Positions 1-6,932 of a DNA stretch of 24,747 nt are shown here, in pieces. The stretch covers positions 1 to 24,747 of the forward strand of contig JBBAEV010000012.1 in assembly GCA_041655735.1 (NCBI GenBank). The letters run 5' to 3'. The notes below the pieces were generated by a model. It worked only from the letters and a program-made list of their open reading frames with translations. It had not been told where the DNA came from and ran no database searches. Each line of letters starts with the position of its first letter. The first letter of the stretch is position 1. The translations under genes were made by a program, and so were the position numbers. Source of the stretch: JBBAEV01 sp041655735 (lineage in GTDB: Bacteria; Bacillota_I; Bacilli_A; RF39; UBA660).

Positions 1-2198
1 CGTTACCTAATAAATCCTTAACAACCACTAAATCATTTGTAACGTTATTATCATATTGTTTGGTCATTGATAGTTTATCGTTAGATAATATCCAACCTGT
101 ACTTTCTTGTATCTTTTCATTAGCTTTTATAGTAACTGTTACTTTTTCTCTGGTTGGGGTTGTTATATCGTATTCAACATCTACAATTGGCGCGGTATTA
201 TCAAAATTAAATCTTCCACTTCTTGTAATTGTAGTATTACCTGATGTATCTTTAGCTAATATCCAAAGATAATAGCTACCATCTAAGTTGTTTGAACTAT
301 CTACAAAACTAAAATTATTAAAACTATTTACAAAACTTTCTTCATTTGGAGTTTCATTTGAATCGGCCCATTGATATTTTAAACTATTATTATCTATTTT
401 ATAGTTATCTAATACACTTACAAAAACACTATGATTTTGTTTGTATTTCAAATTAAAACCAGGTAAAAATAAAATGGTGGGTTTAATTGTATCTTCTACA
501 ATAACTTGTCTAGTAGCTGTTGTAGTATTTCCAGAACTATCAGTTACTGTATATTTTACTTCATATTCTCCAATTTCGTATGGTTTTACATTACTGTTTC
601 TTTTTATTTTATTAGTAATATTACCATCATAATTATCTGTTGCGGTTGCCCCTTTATCAAAATATAATAATGAGGGATTAATTCTTACTGGGTTATCTCC
701 TTTTAATTTAATAGTAGGTTCTGTTTCATCTACTATATTTATAGTAATTATTACTTTGTTTGATGTTAATAAATCTCTATCATTTCCATTGTATTTTTTA
801 TCATATAAAGTTTCTTTTACAGTATATATAACATCAAAACTACCTACTTTATTCATATTTACTTTTGATGTATCAATTATTAATCCTGATAAAGGATCAT
901 TACTGTTATCAAAACTTTCTTTTTCTACATTGGTCCAATCTGGAGTGTCACTAAAGACTTCATAAGTTAGTTCATAATTTGGAGTAACTGTAAGTGTTGG
1001 AGCGGTTTCATCTTTTACATAGATAAAATTATATCTATATGAAGTATGTCCAGTAGAATCAGTATAATAATAATCAATTCTATATTTTCCTAAAACACTT
1101 AAATCAACTTCATTTTTAGAAATATATTTTGGAACAATGTTACTATTTCCATTATCCCAAGGTCTATATCTAATCGTATAACATCTTTTTTGATTTATTT
1201 CATTGGTACAGATAGAATCAATAGTATATGTACTTTCTCCATCTAGTTCATCTTTAATAGTAAGAGTTGCGGTAGGATCATATGTTCTGTCTTCTGCTTC
1301 AAACTCTTTATTATGATCAGAGCGATTACTTATTGAAACAATATTTGGATATGCTTCAATAACTTTTACTGTTCTTATAACTTCGTCAGCATTGTTACCG
1401 CTGTTATCTGTTGCATTATAGGTAACATTATAGGTACCAATAACACCTGTGTTAACTGTATCTCCGCCAATAGTTACAGTTAAATTATTATCATAATTAT
1501 CTGTTACAGTAGCTCCATATTCTGTATATGTATCAGATAATACTTCTAATATTATTAATTCATCATCATTTAAACTAATAACTGGTTTAGTTGTATCTAC
1601 AACATTAATAGTTCTTATTATTTCAACTGCTATGTTGTTATTTGAGTCTACTGCATTATATCTTATTTGATATGTTCCTAGGATACTAGTATTAACTTCT
1701 CCAGTAATTACTGCGGTTAAATTAGTATCATAGTTATCTGTAACAATAGTTCCTTCTTCTATATATGTTCCAAATACTTCTATTGTAATTTCTCTTTCAC
1801 CATTTAATCTAATAACAGGAGCTTCTGGATCACTTACAATAACTGTTCTTGTAACTGTATCAGCAGTATTGCCTGCTTTATCAGTTACATCATAAGTTAA
1901 TTCATATGATCCTACAGTATTTGTATCTACTGTACCTCCAGTAGTAATCTCGTCTGATATTTCGCCATCTACATTATCGGTGGCAGTTGCTCCTGGATCA
2001 ATAAAGGTACTTCCTACAGTAACATATTCAATAGGATTACCATTTAAAGTGATTACAGGAACTATTGTATCTTTTTCTGTTTCTTCATTATTATTATTAT
2101 TATCTATGTTATTATCATCTGTTGTAGTCGCAAAAGTATATATTCCTAAAGATGCAACAAAGAATAGAATAAGACCAATCAAAATCCTTCTGTTCATA
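1..2198 (-). CDS. Repetitive surface protein with Ig-like (DUF5011-type) domains, C-terminus beyond window
   Basis: Open from ATG at 2198 to the left edge: 732 codons, no stop, so the C-terminus and any wall anchor (LPXTG or other) are not visible. Residues 1-23 look like a signal peptide or membrane anchor (MNRR, then a hydrophobic run to IYTFA). An Asn/Asp/Glu-rich linker (about 27-43) follows. Then come tandem modules of roughly 75 residues with the pattern 'P-V-I-x-LNG ... GATATDN.DG(N/E)I ... VNT...G.Y.(L/V)TY..TD.(A/S)GN ... R.V.V.D'. At least four are clear (for example from about residue 45, and one containing GATATDNYDGNIT), separated by more divergent modules, one with two cysteines. 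This is typical of exported adhesins or stalk proteins of Firmicutes. The Shine-Dalgarno is GGAG, 8 nt before ATG. A GEMM-I riboswitch with terminator precedes it, so expression is probably set by a cyclic dinucleotide. The adhesin role is inferred; the ligand of the protein is unknown. Confidence 0.88.
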
Positions 2199-2226
2199 TG
2201 TTTCTCCTTTCAATTTCTTTGACATT

Positions 2227-2256
2227 AAAAAGGCTACTATTTATGCAATAGTAGCC
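2227..2256 (-). terminator. Riboswitch expression platform: intrinsic terminator before the surface-protein start
   Basis: On the minus strand GGCTACTAT (2256-2248) pairs perfectly with ATAGTAGCC (2240-2232) across a 7-nt loop, followed by five T residues (2231-2227). It lies between the aptamer and the ribosome binding site of the downstream gene, about 30 nt before the ATG, so it acts as an attenuator rather than as the end of a gene. Its 5' arm abuts or overlaps the 3' edge of the aptamer, the usual geometry for ligand-dependent choice between termination and read-through. Whether ligand switches the gene on or off cannot be decided by eye. Confidence 0.9.
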
Positions 2257-2335
2257 GAACGATCATAATGCATATATATGCACATTAGATTTCATAGCTT
2301 TGCGTCCTTTTCTTTCGAAAAGTTTGCTTTTGTTA
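2251..2335 (-). promoter_or_regulatory. GEMM-I (cyclic-di-GMP-I class) riboswitch aptamer
   Basis: The hallmarks appear in order on the minus strand. GCAAAC (2327-2322) runs into a 6-bp hairpin CTTTTC/GAAAAG capped by a GAAA tetraloop (2316-2313). The invariant GACGCAAAGC (2306-2297) follows. Next is a second hairpin, TGCAT-ATAT-ATGCA (2282-2269), whose base carries TCTAAT (2289-2284) opposite TTATGA (2268-2263). These resemble the CCUAAG/UAUGG tetraloop receptor that docks the GAAA loop in this family. The sequence leads straight into an intrinsic terminator and then the surface-protein gene. The base just before GC of GCAAAC is A (2328), where the family usually has G (position 20 of the Vc2 aptamer, which contacts the ligand). 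The class is therefore well supported, but the ligand (c-di-GMP or 3',3'-cGAMP) is open. The P1 pairing was not resolved by eye. Confidence 0.88.
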
Positions 2336-2353
2336 ATGCCAAAGTAATATATA

Positions 2354-2387
2354 CTTATATTTTAGCACAGGCATTTTGACAAAACAA
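2354..2387 (-). promoter_or_regulatory. Predicted sigma-A promoter of the riboswitch/surface-protein transcript
   Basis: Two overlapping readings fit. The first is TTGTTT (2387-2382), 17 nt, TAAAAT (2364-2359) with an extended TGC just upstream of the -10. The second is TTGTCA (2382-2377), 17 nt, TATAAG (2359-2354). Either places the start of transcription about 15-25 nt before the GEMM-I aptamer, as expected for a riboswitch leader. Confidence 0.6.
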
Positions 2388-2433
2388 GATGTTTTTTTAC
2401 AATATTTTCTAATTATATATATATAATTAACTT

Positions 2434-2455
2434 AAAAACTTCTTTTTTGAGGTTT
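2434..2455 (-). terminator. Possible weak terminator after lepB
   Basis: On the minus strand AAACCTC (2455-2449) can pair with GAAGTTT across a loop of six A residues, with one C/A mismatch, and runs into T residues. It overlaps the lepB stop codon. The hairpin is weak and mostly A-T, so this is tentative. A perfect 20-bp AT palindrome follows at 2410-2429. Confidence 0.3.
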
Positions 2456-2963
2456 ATTTAACTAAATTTAATCTATTAAAAGGATATAATATAAAAAATG
2501 CTTTACCAGTTATTTCTTCTCTTTCTACTAACCCTATTTTTCTACTATCAATAGAAATTTCCCTATTATCTCCTAAAACTAAATACATATTATCAGGTAT
2601 TTTTTCATAACCTAAATCTTTTAATGAAAAATCTCCTGTTATAATATCATTTAAATGTTTTTCATTTACTTTTTTATTATCAACGTATAATTTATTGTCT
2701 TTGTATTCAATATATTCTCCAGGAAGACCTATTACTCTTTTTATTAAGTATTTAGTGTCAATATAATCAAAAACAATAACATCGAATCTTTTTACTTTTC
2801 CAAAACGATAACTTACTTTATTTAACATAATAATGTCACCATCTTTAAGATTAGGATTCATTGATTCTTCAAATACTTCAGCAGGAGCTATAACATAATT
2901 TCTTAATAGGATTACGATAACAATAACAATAATGTAACCCAACATATCTTTAATAAATTCCAT
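2454..2963 (-). CDS. lepB: Signal peptidase I (type I leader peptidase)
   Basis: Membrane-bound serine/lysine protease that removes signal peptides from proteins leaving through the Sec pathway. At 169 aa it is the short Gram-positive form. One N-terminal membrane helix (about 9-20) anchors it. The catalytic Ser34 lies in the box ESMNP (usually G-x-SM-x-P; here Glu replaces the residue before Ser). The catalytic Lys75 is in LIKRVIGLPG, and the third conserved block GDNR...SIDSR is at 131-141. ATG has a good Shine-Dalgarno (AAGGAGATGGGTT). A convincing promoter lies just upstream, and the gene faces away from the plus-strand neighbour at 3096. The next gene downstream encodes a probable secreted surface protein with its own promoter, a plausible but unproven substrate. 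Confidence 0.95.
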   Translation of the reverse strand: MEFIKDMLGYIIVIVIVILLRNYVIAPAEVFEESMNPNLKDGDIIMLNKVSYRFGKVKRFDVIVFDYIDTKYLIKRVIGLPGEYIEYKDNKLYVDNKKVNEKHLNDIITGDFSLKDLGYEKIPDNMYLVLGDNREISIDSRKIGLVEREEITGKAFFILYPFNRLNLVK

Positions 2964-2994
2964 AACCCATCTCCTTCTAGTATTTTCTTATCAA

Positions 2995-3023
2995 ATTTTA
3001 TCATAAAATTACTTTTTTTACAA
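2995..3023 (-). promoter_or_regulatory. Predicted lepB promoter
   Basis: TTGTAA (3023-3018), 17-nt spacer, TAAAAT (3000-2995) preceded by TGA, an extended -10. It lies about 30-60 nt upstream of the lepB ATG in the divergent intergenic region. Confidence 0.65.
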
Positions 3024-3095
3024 TGTTATAGTAATTATTGATATTAAGTAGAATAAAGATAATCATTTCATCTCATAATACTAATAGGTGATAAT

Positions 3096-3629
3096 ATGAC
3101 AAGATTAAAAAAATATGAAATAATTGGAGTTATAGTGGTTACTTTTATTGCATCAGTATTGGGATATATATTTTTAAAAAACCCTGGTAATTATGGAATA
3201 TTAGATTTTTTAGTACCTAAAAATAGTAGTCTATGGGAATTATCAAAAATATTATTTTTAGCATTGACAATATATGCAATTTTTGAATATTTTGTTGTAG
3301 GTAAAGAATATAATAATTATGGTTTTGCGAAAGGTGTATCTATTGTTTTAGCACCAGTTATATTTTTATTTATTACATATATAATGGATTTAATAATTGG
3401 CAATGTATTTATATGGACACATCTTTTAACTTTCTTTATATCAATAGTATTTGCGCAAGTAGTAAGTCATTTCTTTATGCATGAAAAGTTTTATTTTAAA
3501 TTAATGAATGTATTTGGTATATTTGCATTAATTGCTTTACTTACCATATTTGCAAGTTATACTGCAACACCAGAGTTACTTCCATTCTTTGAACCAATGG
3601 AAAGATATGAAGAGATTATATTAAGATAA
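3096..3629 (+). CDS. Small integral membrane protein, DUF6512-like
   Basis: 177 aa with about five hydrophobic segments (roughly 8-27, 49-66, 78-104, 106-125 and 137-155). The feature I recognise is the block 'PKNSSLWELSKILF...IYAIFEYF', which resembles the 'P-x-N-x-S-x-WEH-x-K' block of DUF6512 membrane proteins, although the His after WE is Leu here. Function is unknown. ATG follows TAGGTGATAAT, the ribosome-binding pattern used by many genes here. It stands alone on the plus strand between divergent lepB and convergent hisS and ends in a bidirectional terminator. A possible -10 TAGAAT lies upstream without a good -35. Family assignment is from memory of the motif and is moderate. Confidence 0.72.
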   Translation: MTRLKKYEIIGVIVVTFIASVLGYIFLKNPGNYGILDFLVPKNSSLWELSKILFLALTIYAIFEYFVVGKEYNNYGFAKGVSIVLAPVIFLFITYIMDLIIGNVFIWTHLLTFFISIVFAQVVSHFFMHEKFYFKLMNVFGIFALIALLTIFASYTATPELLPFFEPMERYEEIILR

Positions 3630-3651
3630 AAAAAGACCTTTTGGTCTTTTT
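3628..3651. terminator. Bidirectional intrinsic terminator between the 3096 gene and hisS
   Basis: AAAAAGACC / GGTCTTTTT stem with a TTTT loop. A run of A on one side and of T on the other lets it serve both the plus-strand membrane protein and minus-strand hisS, whose stop codon it overlaps. Confidence 0.88.
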
Positions 3652-4912
3652 AGTTTTCTATTTTTTCATCAAGATAGTTAATTAATTCTTCTATTTTAAT
3701 TAATTCTTGGGCATCTTTATTATTTTCTTTAACAATAACTTTATCACTTTTTAATTCTTCTTCTCCTACAATAATGATATATTTACTATTATATTTATCA
3801 GCTTGTTTAAAAGAAGAAGAAATGTTTTTTCCAAAGTAATCCATATCAGTTTTAAAACCATTAACTCTTAACATATTTGTTATTTTAAATGTTTCTTCTT
3901 TGGTATTACCAATACCTATGACAAAAGCATCAATGTTATTATTTTTTAATAAATCGATATTTTCCTTATCTAAAGCCAATAACAATCTTTCAAGACCCAT
4001 TCCAAAACCAATCCCAGGCGTTTCAGGTCCGTCTAATGTTTCTACCAGATTATTATATCTTCCGCCACCACATAAAGTATTTTGAGAACCAAGCCCTTCT
4101 ATATCAGCTTGTATTTCAAATATAGTATGAGTATAGTAATCAAGTCCTCTTACCAGTTTAGGATCAACTTCGTACTCTATTTCTAATAAATCTAAATAAT
4201 CTAATACTCTTTTAAAATAATTTTCGCTATCAGGATTTAAATAATCAATAGTTCTTGGTGCTTTTTTTAATAATTGATTACCACTATCTACTTTACAGTC
4301 TAATATTCTAAGTGGATTAATATCCAAACGGTTAATACAATCTTCACATAATTCATTTATTTTTGGTTTAAAGTGTTCAATTAAAGCTTTTTTATAATCA
4401 CTACTAGATTCTTCATCACCTAGAGTATTTATTTTTACTTTTATGCCTTTTAATCCTAACATTTTAAAAAGCAATACAGGAATACTTATTACTTCAGCAT
4501 CAATAATAGGACTATCACTACCAAATACTTCTATACCAAATTGAGTATGTTCTCTAAATCTTCCTGATTGAGGCCTTTCATATCGAAAGTTAGAACCAAT
4601 ATAATATTGTTTAATAATTTGTTCATTGTACATTTTATTTTCAATATAACTTCTGACAACTCCTGCGGTGCCTTCTGGGCGAAGTGACATATCACGATTA
4701 CTTCTGTCTTTAAAATCATATGTTTCTTTCCTTATAATATCTGTTGAATCTCCTACTCCTCTATGAAACAATTCACTTCTTTCAAAGGTTGGTGTTTTAA
4801 TATAATTATAGTTATATGTTTCACATATATTCTTTATTAATGATTTAATATATAACCATTTTTTACTATTTTCACCATACAAATCATATGTTCCTTTAGG
4901 TTTTTGAATCAT
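3650..4912 (-). CDS. hisS: Histidine--tRNA ligase
   Basis: Class II aminoacyl-tRNA synthetase that charges tRNA-His in the cytoplasm. 420 aa, full length for the bacterial enzyme. Visible signatures are RPEGTAGVVR (78-87), the motif 2 region YERPQSGRFREH (111-122), the histidine-binding block RGLDYYT (255-261), CGGGRYNNL (about 281-289) and motif 3 GMGLER (304-309). The C-terminal anticodon-binding domain spans about 325-415. ATG follows GGAGTGATAAT. An intrinsic terminator separates it from upstream aspS, so hisS probably has its own promoter in the 60-nt gap (AT-rich, TATAAA present, no clear -35). No T-box motif was seen before hisS, unlike aspS. In B. subtilis the two genes lie in the order hisS-aspS; here aspS comes first. 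Confidence 0.97.
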   Translation of the reverse strand: MIQKPKGTYDLYGENSKKWLYIKSLIKNICETYNYNYIKTPTFERSELFHRGVGDSTDIIRKETYDFKDRSNRDMSLRPEGTAGVVRSYIENKMYNEQIIKQYYIGSNFRYERPQSGRFREHTQFGIEVFGSDSPIIDAEVISIPVLLFKMLGLKGIKVKINTLGDEESSSDYKKALIEHFKPKINELCEDCINRLDINPLRILDCKVDSGNQLLKKAPRTIDYLNPDSENYFKRVLDYLDLLEIEYEVDPKLVRGLDYYTHTIFEIQADIEGLGSQNTLCGGGRYNNLVETLDGPETPGIGFGMGLERLLLALDKENIDLLKNNNIDAFVIGIGNTKEETFKITNMLRVNGFKTDMDYFGKNISSSFKQADKYNSKYIIIVGEEELKSDKVIVKENNKDAQELIKIEELINYLDEKIEN

Positions 4913-4972
4913 ATTATCACTCCTTTTTTCCTATATATAGTTTATAATAATTTTAATAATTTAGCAAATATT

Positions 4973-4995
4973 AAAAAAAGAGATTTCTCTCTTTT
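4973..4995 (-). terminator. Intrinsic terminator after aspS
   Basis: On the minus strand AAAAGAGA, GAAA loop, TCTCTTTT, continuing into a run of T (4979-4973). The stem begins within the aspS stop codon. It separates aspS from hisS. Confidence 0.8.
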
Positions 4996-6745
4996 ATTCA
5001 TCCAATTTAATATGTATTTCCTTTAATTGTTTAGCAGTTACATTATTTGGCGCATGCATTAATAAGTCCTCGGCTTTACTATTCATTGGAAAAGCAATTA
5101 TTTCTCTAATGTTTGGTTCATCCGCAATAAGCATTACTATTCTATCTACTCCTGGGGCTATACCAGCATGAGGAGGAGCGCCATAGTGGAAGGCATTATA
5201 TAAAGCAGAAAATTTATTTTCTACTACTTCTTTTGTATACCCAGCTATTTCAAAAGCTTTTACCATTGTTTTGGGTTCATGGTTTCTAACTGCTCCACTA
5301 GATAATTCTATACCATTACATACGATATCATATTGATAAGCAAGTATTTCTAATGGATTTTTTTCTTCTAAAACTTTCATTCCGCCTTGTGGCATTGAAA
5401 AAGGGTTATGACTAAAGTCTAGTTTACCTTCATCATTTAATTCAAACATAGGAAAATCTACTATCCAGCAGAATATAAATTCATCTTTACTTATTAAATT
5501 TAATCTATTTGCGAGTTCTGTTCTAATGATACCAGAAAGCTTTGTAGCGATATTTTCCTCATCAGCAATGAAGAACATAACACTTTCTTTCTTTGCATCA
5601 GTTTCACTAATTAAACTTTGTTGTCCTTCTTCGCTAATGAACTTAGCAATAGGACCATTTAATTTATTTTCTTCTACTTTTAGCCAAGCTAAACCTTTTG
5701 CTCCATTTTCTGTAGCAAATTCTATCATATCATCAAAGAATTTACGAGGTTTATCGCTGATATTAGGGGCACAAATTACTCTTACCGTTTTATTCTTAAA
5801 AGCCTCTAGATTTTCTTTTTTAAATATATTAGTAACATCTTTTATTTCAAGTGGATTTCTTAAGTCTGGTTTATCAGTACCATATTTTAACATAGATTCA
5901 GTAAAGGGAATACGCGGGAAAGGAGCTTTATTTATTTTTTTATTAGAAAACTCTGAAAATAATTCATATAATAATTTTTCCATAACTTTAAATATATCAT
6001 CTTGAGTAGCAAAAGCCATTTCCATATCTAATTGATAGAATTCTCCAGGGGATCTATCCGCTCTAGCATCTTCATCTCTAAAACAAGGTGCTATTTGAAA
6101 GTATTTATCAAATCCACTAGTCATTAACAATTGTTTAAATTGTTGTGGAGCTTGTGGTAAAGCATAAAATTTTCCAGGATGTATTCTACTTGGTACTAAA
6201 TAGTCTCTAGCGCCTTCAGGAGAAGATGCGGTTAATATTGGAGTAGTTATTTCTAAAAAACCCATATCAGTCATTCTTCTCCTTATAGAAGAAACTATTT
6301 TACTTCTTAAAATAATATTATTATGTACTTTTTCTCTCCTTAAGTCTAAAAATCTATATTGTAGTCTTAGATCTTCTCTAACTTCAGTTTCAGGAAAAAC
6401 ATTAATTGGTAGTTCTTTTTCTACCTTACTTAATATGTTTATTTCAGATGCATTAATTTCTATTTCTCCTGTAGCAAGTTTGGGATTAATCATATTATCA
6501 GGTCTTGGTGTTACTATACCCTTAATAGATACAGCAGATTCTTTAGGAATAGATTCCGCTAGTTCTTTCATATTACTATCTTCTTCTGGTATTGTGACTT
6601 GTGTAATACCATAATGGTCTCTAATATCTAAAAAGATAATTCCTCCATGATCACGATAGTTATGAAGCCATCCCGCAATTTTTACTTCCTCATTAATGTT
6701 GTTTTTGTTTAATTCGCCACAATTATGTGTCTTATATTTATTCAT
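4994..6745 (-). CDS. aspS: Aspartate--tRNA ligase (bacterial type)
   Basis: Class II synthetase attaching aspartate to tRNA-Asp. 583 aa, normal for the long bacterial type with an inserted GAD domain. The N-terminal OB-fold anticodon-binding domain covers about 1-105 (GWLHNYRDHGG...FLDIRD). Then come RFLDLRRE (131-138), the motif 2 block FRDEDARADR (222-231), the GAD-type insertion around 290-400, and the C-terminal motif 3 block GIAPGVDRIVML. ATG is preceded by GAGGAGGAAAAT. Its leader is a T-box (see that entry), so the gene should be induced when tRNA-Asp is uncharged. Whether it also charges tRNA-Asn cannot be told from this window. Confidence 0.97.
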   Translation of the reverse strand: MNKYKTHNCGELNKNNINEEVKIAGWLHNYRDHGGIIFLDIRDHYGITQVTIPEEDSNMKELAESIPKESAVSIKGIVTPRPDNMINPKLATGEIEINASEINILSKVEKELPINVFPETEVREDLRLQYRFLDLRREKVHNNIILRSKIVSSIRRRMTDMGFLEITTPILTASSPEGARDYLVPSRIHPGKFYALPQAPQQFKQLLMTSGFDKYFQIAPCFRDEDARADRSPGEFYQLDMEMAFATQDDIFKVMEKLLYELFSEFSNKKINKAPFPRIPFTESMLKYGTDKPDLRNPLEIKDVTNIFKKENLEAFKNKTVRVICAPNISDKPRKFFDDMIEFATENGAKGLAWLKVEENKLNGPIAKFISEEGQQSLISETDAKKESVMFFIADEENIATKLSGIIRTELANRLNLISKDEFIFCWIVDFPMFELNDEGKLDFSHNPFSMPQGGMKVLEEKNPLEILAYQYDIVCNGIELSSGAVRNHEPKTMVKAFEIAGYTKEVVENKFSALYNAFHYGAPPHAGIAPGVDRIVMLIADEPNIREIIAFPMNSKAEDLLMHAPNNVTAKQLKEIHIKLDE

Positions 6746-6764
6746 ATTTTCCTCCTCATATAAT

Positions 6765-6794
6765 AAAAAAGTCCTTAAAACATAGTTTAAGGAC
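6765..6794 (-). terminator. T-box attenuator terminator of aspS
   Basis: On the minus strand GTCCTTAAA (6794-6786) pairs with TTTAAGGAC (6779-6771) across a 6-nt loop, followed by six T (6770-6765), 19 nt before the aspS ATG. Its 5' side is the part that would instead pair with the T-box sequence to form the antiterminator. It should also stop read-through from the upstream rpoD transcript unless tRNA-Asp is uncharged. Confidence 0.92.
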
Positions 6795-6932
6795 GAATTA
6801 TCGCGGTGCCACCTTAGTTCGTAATATAATATTACGCTCTTAAACTCTTAACGCGAGCAACGATTTCTCTCCTGAGTTGTCACATTACCCAATCTTCGAG
6901 AATATTGTAATATTTTATTATCATTACTTTCA
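6765..6932 (-). promoter_or_regulatory. T-box leader controlling aspS
   Basis: The T-box core AAGGTGGCACCGCG (6815-6802) is a near match to the family consensus AGGGTGGNACCGCG and is followed by the terminator GTCCTTAAA...TTTAAGGAC plus T run. Just upstream is a stem III-like hairpin, CGTAAT/ATTACG. Further 5', GAC followed by A (6881-6878) stands shortly before GGAGAGAAA, which resembles the conserved GAGAG at the stem I exit. It is a candidate aspartate specifier codon. Stem I itself could not be folded confidently by eye, so the 5' limit is approximate. The 5' part (about 6848-6932) lies inside the end of the rpoD reading frame. Confidence 0.9.

Noticed and set aside
60..2222. Several plus-strand open frames opposite the surface protein
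   Set aside because: They are antisense to a repetitive coding region, lack ribosome sites and encode unrecognisable hydrophobic sequence; the minus frame gives clear repeated domains and a signal peptide.
2410..2429. Perfect 20-bp AT palindrome between lepB and the riboswitch promoter
   Set aside because: Only A and T, no T run in the right place, expected by chance in so A+T-rich a spacer; not called as operator or terminator.
4913..4972. T-box or other riboswitch before hisS
   Set aside because: The gap is only about 60 nt beyond the aspS terminator and has no GGTGGNACCGCG motif.
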